In this document: positions 48,171 to 58,960 of the stretch, piece by piece
How the letters are laid out: every line of letters starts with the position of its first letter
Position numbering within the stretch: the first letter of the stretch is position 1
Source of the DNA: Apoda limacodes
Taxonomy: Eukaryota > Arthropoda > Insecta > Lepidoptera > Limacodidae
Direction of reading: 5' to 3'
Length of the DNA: 64,000 bases
Assembly: GCA_946406115.1 (NCBI GenBank)
Contig: OX291542.1
Coordinates: forward strand, 3,558,959 to 3,622,958
Notes under the pieces: model-generated
Databases searched by the model: none
Seen by the model: only the letters and a program-made list of their open reading frames with translations
What the model was told of the DNA's origin: nothing
Position numbers and translations under genes: made by a program

Positions 48171-48549
48171 TATGTGCCCAAGAGCACTGAAACGACCTAA
48201 GAGTAAACATTCAGTCCTAAAGAGCCGTTAGTGAAAACTGGTAATATTTGTATAAATTTAACGCCATCAATGATTTGTTCAAAGACCTACGTAAGATGTA
48301 TACAGGGTGCAGATATATACAGGGTGTAGATAACTCATAAAAACAATTACTATTGAAAAGTTTGCGTGCAAGTTGGGACAAGTTATTTTCGGTCAAAATT
48401 AATTGACCTTCGGTTACAAAAATGTAAGTATTTATTGATTTGCTTGAAACTTCGCAAGCATTGTTGATAAATTAGTAAAATGAATATATTTTGCATGTTC
48501 ACAACTAATATCATCTCTTCAGAACTTTTCATTTTTGCTGATATGGAAT
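48171..48549. other. Non-genic stretch
   Basis: 'ATACAGGGTG' occurs twice at 48300-48330, a common transposon-end motif; otherwise nothing. Confidence 0.35.
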
Positions 48550-49086
48550 CCAAAATATTCTAGGCATCGAGAAAGAAGCTAATTTCTGTTATACTAACGA
48601 TGAACATGTTATTTTACTAAAAATCCTTACAATATTTCAAATTATAATGATTTAACAATCAACAAAAATCTGCACAAATGTTGGAATTTACCATTATATT
48701 CAATAAATGATCATCACTCAGTAAGGTAATGCACTAGGCAAAAACAAGTTTTATAACATATATCTTCTATCAATTCTACCGAGGATTTCTCAGTGATTTT
48801 CGTATTTGCACGAAATAGCCTTTATTTTAATTTCAATCGGTATTTACGATCTTAATAAGTGTAGTTGTTTGAGAAATAAAATAAACTAAAATTGTATTAT
48901 TTTTTACAATCAAGAAAAATAATCCTAAATTTTCTCTAAAAGTTAAATACTAAGAATAAAAGTTGTTTGTGTGTGTGTTAGAAATTGAGATGTGATGTCA
49001 TAAATCTGAAATAAAAAAAAAGAAATTAACAAATTAGTTGAGAAGCAGTTGTTAAAAATATTTTTTTATAAAATTGGAAAACCAAA

Positions 49087-49755
49087 TCCATACTTATCAA
49101 TATTAATATTATAAATGCGACAGTAACTCTGTATGTCTGTCTGTTACATCTTAATGCTTAAACTGCTGAATCGATTTAGATGAAATTTGGTATGGAGATA
49201 GTGTAAGTCCCGAGGAAGGACAATGGATAGTTTTTTTGCGAAAAATTTAAAACTTCCCACGGGAATAACTAACCGAGTTTAAACGAACTTAAGCCTGTTA
49301 TAGTATAATTAAGGAATCCCGCGCCGATAACAAATTTAAGGGCGGGTGGAGCCGCTGGCTAAATTCATTTATTACCAGCTATCCCATTGATATTATTATG
49401 CGAAAGTTTGGATGTTTGGTTGTTTGTTACTCTATCACGGTTTACCCACTGGTCAGATCGGGAACCGCTGAACCGATTTAAATGGAAATTGGTTTGGAGA
49501 TAGTTTGAGTCCCAGGAAAGGACATAGGATATGCGGGAATAACTATAACGTTTGTTACTCAATCCTGGCTAAACCCAAGTACCCAATTGAGCTGTAATTT
49601 TGAACGGAGACATTTAAAAATACACAGAAGGATATAGGCTACTTTTATCCCGGAAAATTGAAAGGTTCCCGCAGGAGTAACTATGACTATGCAATATCAA
49701 TAATCACATGCCGATAACCATATTTGGGGCGACGGAGCCTCTGACAAATGCTAGT
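49087..49755 (+). mobile_element. Helitron-like elements in tandem
   Basis: Counterpart of 36138-36802. Starts TCCATACTTATCAATATTAATATTATAAATG, has a mid-element GGGCGGGTGGAGCCGCTGGC, and ends GGAGCCTCTGACAAATGCTAGT. This copy keeps a longer 5' end than the one beside gene C. Confidence 0.65.
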
Positions 49756-49823
49756 AGGTTATAAAAATAAAATATTATTTTAGAATGTCACCAACCTGTT
49801 GTATATTGAAGGAAACTCATTCA

Positions 49824-52705
49824 TTACCATCCTTTAGCATTACCTATAAAAATAGATATTCGATTACAATTATGTTAGTAAGTTAGACATAATCTTACTA
49901 AGTTATTTACTTGTATTACTTATGATAATAATAGTAAAGTCATAGTATAAGTAAAAGCAGACCTCACACGCGAATATTCATTAGCAGCTTATTGAGAAAT
50001 CGGATATTTTGCGTACTAAGTGAAAATGTATACTGTAGAGGATACATCCATTTCTTACTGTATTATATGCAACAAAAAACGTTACACTGTGAGTCTAATT
50101 AATTTTGCGCAAATTGCCCCATGTTTTGTTTTCTTAACTAAATCGATTATTCAGCTGTTGAGTCACTTTGACTCTTTAATACATTTTTAAAATACTTACT
50201 TTAACTAAGAAATTGGATTTTTCAAGATTTGCGTCTTTTACCTAATTAAACTTTTTTGTATTTGTTGAGCATTAATTAAAAGCAGAAGCTTACTTAATGA
50301 AAATAATATTTACTCTTAAATAATATTACCTGAATTATTTTCATTGTTTACGTTGTTTCTGTTGTGGACTTTATTGGCGTTATTGGCCACGTTATCGTTA
50401 TAGGCAGAGTTGTGGTTAGCATTGTCATTGTCGTTATCATTTCCATTACCATTTTCGTTTTCGTTACCATTGTCATTACCATTGCCATTACCATTATGGT
50501 TACCGTTGGCGTTGTCACTTCCATTTTCATTTTCGTTGCCATTATCATTTCCATTTCCGTTTCCATTGCTATTTCCATTATCGTCAAAATTATGACTTAA
50601 GCTTCCGTGGCGATTGCCATGGACATTATTAATTCCATTATGACCACGATGAAGGTCTCCGTGATGACGACCGTGCATATTTTCTGTTAAAAGAGGTTTA
50701 ATTTAAGACATCGTTATGCTTAATAGTTGTAGACTTTACTATAAAACCATTACACCAAATTTTAGCCGAAACATTAATTTACAATATACAATTCGTTCGT
50801 TGGGTTGAAAAATAAAAAAAATGCTCTTTTGTGAAATGCTTTTTTGTATTTTACTGTTTAAAAAATATACTTGTATTATTTAAATAATATACGTCTCAAT
50901 TATCTATTTCTGCAACCTTGTAATTACATTATTCTTTAATTATTTACAATAAAATCAGCAAATATTTTAATTAAGTTACATAAAAAAATCGTTAAGATTC
51001 GTAATTAAACATAATAATGAAAAAAAAAGGAATTTACTATTGTAGGTACTGAAAGCAAGTTATTCTTTATTTGATTGACTACGTGGAACAGCTTAAAACC
51101 CGAAAAAACTTACCGGACCAGCCTTGTGCGAAGGTTTGTTGAATGCAGGCAACCTAAAATAAATTAATTCTTATAAAAAAAATCTTAGTAAAAATTTGTA
51201 TCTACTGTTAAATACTTATTTATCAACATACATATTTTGCAAATAATGTTTTTGTAAAGATCTATAATATGTAGAATACGTAAAGACGTATTTGGCACTT
51301 CATACATTTATAAAACTAGTAGAAAGTTAGACGAATCACTTAGTAGTCTGTAGAACTTTTAAAATCCTTATCTGTACTAGTGCCCACCGTGGCAAAGATT
51401 AATAGTTATTTATGATATAATTGCGGTAAGTTGGTAATTACAAACCAGTAGAAGAATGTTAACCATAGTCACGAATTTATAAAAACCCAGTTCCGCACAA
51501 ATATCATACTACGTTTTTCAACACATTTGCGTGAAAAAAGTATTATTTACAGGTAATTAAATAAACTTTTTCATTCGTCAATTTTTAATAGCAAATAAGA
51601 AATTATACCGATAGGTCATTACTTTTGAAAATTAATAGTAAAATTTGAACAATTATTGAAATTCAATGAAACTTGCTGCTTTGGAAGCATAACTGACTGA
51701 CTGACATTTTTAATTTCACATGTATTAAGGGTGCACGGGAGAATGAGGCGTAAAGAACTTCATCTTTCGTCTCTTTTTCTTGTAGTATTAAAGTGAGTCA
51801 AACGTATAAATCAAAAGCGCTTCCAAAGATGTTCGATCAAAATTAAAAAAAAACCGGAAAGTATATGCACGGCGCCATACAACAGAGCGTGCGGTATAAC
51901 AGGTAGATATGTGGAAGTACCAATTGTAGCGCACGTTCCGTTGTATGCTGCGTAATTTTTAACTTTCAAATAATGTAGACTAGCTTTGTAAATGCATTTT
52001 GTGTGTTGTGATGGTGTGATGTGTTGTAAAAGACTTTTTTATATAACCTTACAAAATAATTTGAACCCTGTCTATTTGATCGGCCAATAACAGTTCTATG
52101 CTCGAAACCCCGAAGCGCACACTTGTCTAAAGGGTGTTTTCCAAAAGTGTTGTTATGAATTAAAGTATAGGCAGTAGAAAGAGCTATACAAGGATATATA
52201 TAAATTAAGATTTAATTGGGATTGAAACGTTTCGTCAACAACATAGGAAATGAAATCGTAGGACTGTCAAAACTTATTTATCGCTAATTAAGTAAGTGTT
52301 TGACGACAATAAGTTTTGACAGTTCGTTGCTAACTTCATTCTTCACGAATCTTTGTCTGCGTATTACTTCCTTAGCTCATGCTGTTCTAATTTGGTTCGA
52401 GAGTACCGATAAAGATTAAGTTAAAGCTTCCCGCAAAAATAAATTAAGATTGGATTGTAATTAGAACTGATTCCAAAAGTTACCAAGTAATTAGTTAGTT
52501 TATAAGTTCGTAAGAAAAATTTTAGAGGTATGTATCGAGCAGTGGACTTTTTGAAGACAGATCGTTGGTCAAATGTAAACGCACAATCTACGATTACGTA
52601 GAAATTAAATATTTTTTAGATGAACACTTTCATATTAATTAATTTATTTTAGCTAAAACGTTAACTCACCAGAAGGGTAAAACAGAAGACTGCGATGGTT
52701 TTCAT
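49824..52705 (-). CDS. Gene D: secreted His-head, Asn/Gly-repeat protein, 149 aa, 4 coding exons
   Basis: Exon 1 is 52670-52705 (MKTIAVFCFTLL), exon 2 51114-51153 (VACIQQTFAQGWS), exon 3 50330-50683, exon 4 49824-49843 (GNAKGW-stop). Exon lengths equal those of gene C, giving 450 nt in frame. Exon 3 differs from C at nine residues by my reading. Eight are in the His-rich head (MHGRHHGDLHRGHNGINNVHG against MHGGHQGDLHRSHDKLYNVHG, plus Phe for His before DDNGN) and one (Ser for Ala) is in the tail; the long Asn/Gly repeat is otherwise identical. All splice sites are intact, so it looks functional. The TATA box is at 52779-52791. Same inferred role as gene C. Confidence 0.85.
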
Positions 52706-52778
52706 GATGATGCTATTTCAAAATAACCTGGAAGTCGACAATTCGTAAAATTTAATGATAATTCTTTTTTCAAATCAG

Positions 52779-52915
52779 CATATATATATACAACGCACCT
52801 TGTATACGATACACTTGAAACACTGAAAACACTTGTTCAAACACGTAATAGATATTTAACATAAGGAATTTAAATTTAAATCAATCAATTACTAAAGGTA
52901 AAACATAATATTTGC
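52779..52915 (-). promoter_or_regulatory. Gene D promoter region
   Basis: TATATATATA at about 52780-52790, 75-86 bases upstream of the ATG. TTTAAATCAATCAATTA at 52874-52890 and ATATTTGC at 52908-52915 correspond to the module upstream of A, B and C. Confidence 0.45.
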
Positions 52916-53079
52916 TAAACCATTGAATATAAAATTAATAGAAAATTAAGTCTATGAAAGTAAAATAAATGAAAGTCTATAGTTAAATTACTTTTTAGTT
53001 TTAAATAATACTCATAGTATTTATAATAACATACCTATCGTTAGTAATACAAATTAGAAGTATGTGTGGTAAAGGTCTT

Positions 53080-53400
53080 TTTGCGTGCTGAGGGTTCTGT
53101 TTGCAGCCTCATGCGTCCCCATTGCTGGGGCACAGCCTACCCTCACCGTAGGCAAGGGCCATTTGTACCATAGTCCACACGCGGGCCCAGAGCGGATTGT
53201 GAACTTCACATACGTCTATGTTTTTTTTGGCGTAGGCAGGTTTCCTCACGATGTTTTCCTTCACCAAAAAGTTAGTGGTGTGAATATTCAATGTACTTAT
53301 GAAATAAAGAAAAAGTCTCATTGGTACACGCCACATTTAAACCTCCGCCCCTTAGAATGGGAGCCAGACACAGTCGGCCAACACCGACTTGAGGGGTTCT
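53080..53400 (-). mobile_element. SINE with tRNA-like head
   Basis: Duplicate of the SINE at 42285-42592. Here the tRNA-like head has lost about 8 bases (the TTATCACT next to GGCCAA), and the B-box region reads AGGTTTAAATGTGG, so it is inactive. Confidence 0.7.
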
Positions 53401-53765
53401 GTAGTTAACATGAATTATGGTTGATAAATTTTATTCGAATCTACATAACGTTTTCAATAAACAAACTTCTACATTGTTTTCATGAATCATTTTGTTTTTT
53501 AGCCCGCTATTTCTCAGTTGAGTTTAACTTATAGATAGATTACTTTTCCTTTTATTTAGAGAGACTAGATATGCAGGGTGCATCAGTGACCACTGCTTAT
53601 GAAACTGTGCCGACTTATCGCAAATAAAAGAAAACGTATCGTATTAAAATTCGTAAAATTGACATGAAAGCCATAACGAGATATTACATTGTATTATTTC
53701 GACGTAGATCCTCGAAAATATTTAAAAAACCAGGAAGTATACATTTAAGGGGTGTTTTAATACGA

Positions 53766-55039
53766 TATAACGGAACGACCGTTCAGGTGGTCCGGCTCCG
53801 GTAAAGGACCGGATGATGTAAGAAAAGATGGAAGTTTCCAGACATCCACTACTAGGTCCATATCCGCGTGTTTATTTTAAATAAAGATCATAGAATCTTT
53901 TCAAAGGTTTTGACAGATATAAATCAAAACATTGCCCTGTGCGTTTGTTCTCAACGTACATCGCTAAAAATCTACTCTGATACTGAATTAAATGAACATC
54001 ATTATATTCTGCAACGCTGTTGCCTATTATCTTTCTTTAACGTAAAAACCGTATCGTACTACGGTTAGTATATTTTCTTTTGGTGCTGTGTAATTGTGTA
54101 TTACTGGGTAAGTCATTAATCGTTTTGTTTTCTATCACAGTGCGGTTTTTTAAAGTTAATACTATAACTACTCCTTTCGGCTCTGTGCCGTAACTAAAGT
54201 CTGAAAGACGAAGGTGGTCTTCTACTACTGCGAAGGCAGGTGCGCGTCAGCTGGTTAGCGGCGTCTGCACCGAGGGAGGCCAGGAGTTCCTTTAAACTCC
54301 ATATCCTCGGCCTGCCTGGAGTACCTTGTGCTCCAAACCTTCAGGCTGTGCGGTAGCGGTGCTGCAGCCTGAGCAACCGCTCCACACTAAGGCTACGTGG
54401 CGAACTACGCCCACGTACAACTTGCATTGTGCCTGCCACGTGTGGCATACTAAACACTACTCACCACACGTCGGTAGGTCACCCTAAATTCAGCCCCGTC
54501 CGCGTCTTCCTACTTCGGCGGCGGAGACCTGCGGGGTGGCAACGACGTGCAAGACTCCTGATCGGGCTCTAGGCCGAAGAAGCTTTGTTGTAATTCGATC
54601 TCTAATAAATTATTTAAAAATATACACTTTGAAATCTGTGTAGGCAGGCTTGCGTCTCTAAGTCTTTCTGTCTAGTTAGGAAGTCTATACCATTGTAAAT
54701 TGATAGTTTTGATAGAGTTATTTAAGGGTTAAGAATCACCTTACGTGATAAGGAGAATATTGTTTATTAAATCTTGTTGAGATAACATTGAAAGAGTATA
54801 CGATTATAACCTGCCTTACCCTTGGAAAGTATTTTTTTTACTCACCTCTGAACTCCTTCTAACTAAACTTCTACTTCTGAGCACCTAGCCGGTGCATTTG
54901 GTAACAGGGCTCTACTACTATAACCTGTCCTAATCCTTAAAGGCTTCCAGTCTTTTCCCACAAATGCACATTGAGGAAGCGCTCATGAAGCGAAATCTAT
55001 CGGTGAATTTCAAAAGATAACTGTTATTAATTAATGTGT
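53766..55039. other. Right-unit-only insertion, GC-rich retroelement 3' UTR
   Basis: About 54160-54610 is markedly GC-rich (CCTCGGCCTGCCTGGAGTACC, TCTTCCTACTTCGGCGGCGG), ends AATTCGATCTCTAATAAATT and has no frame. A LINE 3' UTR is likely. The flanks are AT-rich. Confidence 0.45.
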
Positions 55040-55570
55040 TGCTAAGGCTCCGTTGCCAAATTGCAACGGAACCCTAATAAATTCATCATTCACCTACTGT
55101 ATGTCACAACCTTATAATTCTGCCGTCTTGAGTAGATTCTATTGAAATTTTACAAAGATGTGTCTTTTGTAAACTGCCATACACATATGTTAAGAAATTT
55201 GAGAAAAATAAATGAACAGGGGTAGCTCTCAATGGGTACATTGACCCGTAGGGAAAAAATATTTTTTTCGCGCACTCTATCATCTGGGCTATTACTGTAT
55301 AAGGCTTTATTAAATTTATATTTTGCAAGTTTTTGGCTTCCAAAGTTGAAAATTTCCTATGGAATGATATTTATTAAGTTACAGGGGGTGTTACTTAATA
55401 ATTCTCATTCCACAAATCCCTAATTTAATGTGTGTATTTTTTCAGGTACTTTCTTATTTTTTTATTTCATTGGCAATGACTCAAATGTAATAGAAAAGAC
55501 AAATAAAAACAGTTGTTTTGATCATGTTCATTTGAGAAAAACTCTGCTTTTGTTTTAATAATATGATTGA

Positions 55571-56817
55571 CCAAAAATCAAAAACCATTTTAAAAAAGGT
55601 ATAGGAAAGGCATTGCAATACATTTTAAGTTAGACGTAATATATCTAATGTCAGTGAAATGAAAGGTCAGCTCTTCTTTCTTTTTTTTATTTTAAAAAAT
55701 CTATTGTTTGTATATAGTAGAAACATTACTTAGTAAAATGTGGATGTAATATTTTAATTTAATTTAACATGTAATATAAATTGTAAATTTGTTTGTTGTC
55801 CTGAATAAAATAAAAATAAGAGTTTCACCATAAACTTCCATGGTGCATCCTCAGACCCTCGTCACCAACTATGCTGGCTTCAACTTGTTAAAACAAACCA
55901 AATGAACCTAAACTCGAGGGGTTTACTAGTGACCAATAATCCATTGATGAGTTCAACTATCCATTTCTGGGCTGCACGATCACACCCCCGTCACCAAGTG
56001 TAATGTAGTGGTATCGTCAAAACAAACGAAATGAATCCGAACTCTGGGGTTTACTAAAAGTTATTGAAGAGTTCCCACTATCCACCTTCTGGTTTCGTCA
56101 TCAGATCAGTTCATTTGCACATACAATTGCAAAGTTTCAATTTGATTCTAATATTAAAAGTTGGCTAAATTAGACTTTCAACATACAGGAGATACTAATA
56201 AAAGTGTGTTAAAAAGGGCGTGTTTTCCGGCTACCGTTTTTAACTCGACAGCAGAACCAGCGATGTTGTTATCACTGGCATCCTTGCATAGGTCATCTAG
56301 GACAGGAGGCAGATAAAAATACAATTGTTAGTGTGATATAAGAGCGTCTTTGGGAATCACTTACACATCGCTTCCTCATTACTTATATAATATTTCATGG
56401 ATTTAGAAAACAACGAAACGCCGCTAGTCTATGGGTTGTCACACAAAAGTGGCCATTTTAACCAAATGATCCATTCGTCCAAAAATGATTAAGCGCATCT
56501 ATCGACGAAAAAATTCTCTTATAAATTAAAAATAATGAAGTTAATAAATAAATAGAATAAAATAGCCTTTATTAGATACATTCGCTGCAGATATTTCGAT
56601 TTAAAATACCGTTATCAATGCTTAGAAAATATATACAATAATATGAATGAAAATTAAAAACTAAGTTAATATTAATTTAAATTATAATTAGCTCATAATG
56701 GAGTAAATGTATAAAATGACAGATGAAAATATGACAATGAATGATGGATTAAAAAGGTTTTTGTAAAGAGGTTAGTGACATAGGACAGGAAACAGCGTAT
56801 TTAAATGTAAATTATGT
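55571..56817. other. Non-genic repeat region
   Basis: 55835-56120 has two degenerate copies of a roughly 140-bp unit: CCTCGTCACCAACTATG / CCCGTCACCAAGTGTAATG, and 'AAAACAAACCAAATGAACC..AACTCGAGGGGTTTACTA' / 'AAAACAAACGAAATGAATCCGAACTCTGGGGTTTACTA'. The remainder is AT-rich. Confidence 0.45.
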
Positions 56818-57144
56818 TATACTTTTGTCAGCGGCTCCGTCCGCCCTAAATTTGATTATCGGCGTGGCGTGGGATTCTCACAACTCCTTTATTTTAAAAC
56901 TTTTTACACTCTTTTTAAACTCCCAAAGAAGTTTGTTATAGTAAGCTATAGCTGCAGCTATGGTTCGTTCGTGGTATAAGGTTATAGTTACTTCCGCTGG
57001 AACTTTTGAATTTTTCGGAATAAGAAGTACCCTATTTCCTTTGATATCTCTTCAATTACCTCTGTGCAAAATTTTAACTCAATTAGATGCTCCATTGCGG
57101 GAGGAGAGAGTAACAAACGTTATAGTTATTCCTGCTTAAAACAG
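56818..57144 (-). mobile_element. Helitron-like fragment
   Basis: The minus strand ends with GCCGATAATCAAATTTAGGGCGGACGGAGCCGCTGACAAAAG. It contains 'CCCGGAACT..GTTTGTTAC'-type internal motifs. It is cut by the GC-rich repeat at 57145. Confidence 0.55.
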
Positions 57145-57530
57145 CAGTTTCTGAACTGACTATGCAGTTGGCTGTTGCAGCCATTACTGCTTCACCGGGC
57201 TTTTTTGGGCGACTCTCCGAAGGAGCTTCAGCCCGTATAGCGCCCAACGCTCAAGGGCTCTCCGCGGGGGGAGCCTCGGCTTGGGTTGTCGCTCTCGGGG
57301 GCGTCCCTTCGACCGGCGTGAGTCCCGAACCCGAAGGTGAGTCACCGCCAGGAGGGGAGTTCCCCGTTATGCAGGTGTGATTGCGATTGAGTGGGGGCAA
57401 GAAGCGCCCCGGCACTGTCTGATACCAGGTGTATCCTTGCGGTCGCCGACGAACCCATGGACGTTGATGTCGTGTTTGGAGGGAGGCCCTATTTGCTATC
57501 CGGAGAGCGAGATTGTCATCTGGGGCCATA
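57145..57530 (-). repeat. GC-rich retroelement fragment, copy 3
   Basis: Same sequence as 40690-41095 and 43257-43681 (TGGCTGTTGCAGCCATTACTGC; TCACCGCCAGGAGGGGAGTTCC). No clear poly(T) tract at its boundary. Inserted in a Helitron-like repeat that continues at 57575. Confidence 0.7.
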
Positions 57531-58199
57531 AGTACGTGCCGAGGCCGCCTAACTATAGTTTTACGACCATGCCAAGGTCGGTCGGGGGGATGAGTATTCC
57601 TGCGGCAACTTTTGAATATTACGGAATGAAAAATCCAGCCTGCATCCTATTCCAGGACCTAACCTATATGTGCGCCAAGTTTCATTTCGATTCGTCAAGT
57701 GGTTGAAGCGTGATTGAGTAAGAAACAACTAAACATACAAACCTGATATCTGATAATTAATAAATTTTGTCAGTGGCACCATCCGCTGTTATCGGCGTGG
57801 GATTCTTACGTTAACTTCTTAATTATATTAATGAAGTTTGCTATATCAAGCTATAGTTCGTTTAAGCTGGGTTATAGTTATTCCCGCAGGAGCTATTAAA
57901 ATTTTAAGGAATAAAAACTATCCTGTCCTTCCCCGGGACTCAAACTATCTTCATCCAAACTTCATCTAAATCGGTTCAGCGGTTTAGGCGTGAAGAGGTT
58001 AGCGCGGGGGGAGCCTTGGCTTGGGTTGTCGCTCTTGAGGTCGTCCCTTTGACCAGCGTGAGCCTCAAACCCGAAGGTGAGTCAGCGCCAGGAAGGGAGG
58101 GAGAGTAAAAAACCGTGTACCATTGAGTGATAAAGAAATGGAATGGATTTTTTGATATATTGTGGGTAACAGCTTGTGTAATGGAAATATTGCATTTTG
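57531..58199 (-). mobile_element. Helitron-like fragments with nested GC-rich repeat piece
   Basis: 57575-57760 and 57765-58000 carry reversed Helitron motifs ('TTTCATTTCGATTCG', 'CATCTAAATCGGTTCAGCGGTTTAGGCGTGAAGAGG'). 58000-58105 is a fourth, partial copy of the GC-rich repeat inserted in the second. Confidence 0.55.
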
Positions 58200-58960
58200 T
58201 TTGTTGCCTTAAAATTAACAGATGTATTAAGTTTTTTTCCAGGTAAAATAGAGATGTCTAGAACAAGGATGGTTATTTTGCTTTTAGATATTCAATGAGT
58301 GAACTTGAGATTACTAAATGTAGTTAGGTCTTTTATGATTGACGTAAATTAGGTAAGTGATTCTGTCCATATTACAAAAATGTCATCTATGAAACGAAGC
58401 CAAATAAGAGATTTAACTTTACTTGTTCTAAAAAGTGGATCTAAAGTTAAGCCATGAAAAGATTAGCGTAAGATGGTGCCATGCGAGGTCCCATTGCCGT
58501 TCCTTTTATCTGTTTAAAAAACTTTTTATCATATGAAATGTAATCATACGTAAAACAATTTTAGCAAGTTCTTTTAAGAATGAAGCTGAAGGTTTTTGAG
58601 GCGAAGGACGTTTGTCTAAAAAATAAAATAAAAAATTGAGACCACAGCTATGGGGTATATTTGTGTAAAGAGAAACTGCGTCTACTGTTTTTAACGGATT
58701 TTTGTGAGGGTATAAAAAGATTTTTAAGTTTTTAGATGAAATGATTGGTATCAGAAATATGAGAAGTCTTTGACTAGTGGTTGTAAAAAGTAATCTAGGT
58801 AAGCTGAAATTCGTTCTGTAGGACTTTTGTTCGATGCTACTATAGGTCGCCCAGGATTTCCCTTCTTGTAAATTTTTGGTAACATATAAAAGTGTTTTGG
58901 GAATTGCCGGAATCAGTTGTTTTTATGTCATATTCTGTTAATCCTTTATTTTGTCCTTCT
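58200..58960 (-). pseudogene. Penelope-like element reverse transcriptase fragment
   Basis: On the minus strand, in shifting frames: MLPKIYKKGNPGRPIVASNK (58893-58830) with PTERISAYLDYFLQPLV after it; TVDAVSLYTNIPHSCGL (58690-58640); QIKGTAMGPRMAPSYANLFM (58513-58454); and IWLRFIDDIFVIWTES (about 58404-58360). Order and wording fit Penelope RT (LPKxHK..NPGRPI, SLYTNIP, GTAMGTxxAPxYANxFM, catalytic YIDDIF). The FIDD catalytic motif is kept, but frameshifts and stops kill it. No GIY-YIG endonuclease was found downstream. Confidence 0.85.

Larger units (their letters stand above)
48550..55570. repeat. Segmental duplication, right unit (contains gene D)
   Basis: Collinear with 35560-44230 in the same orientation; see that entry for block pairs. 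Right-unit-only sequence includes about 50735-51010 in intron 2, the distinct 51350-52650 part of intron 1, and 53770-55035. Confidence 0.88.
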
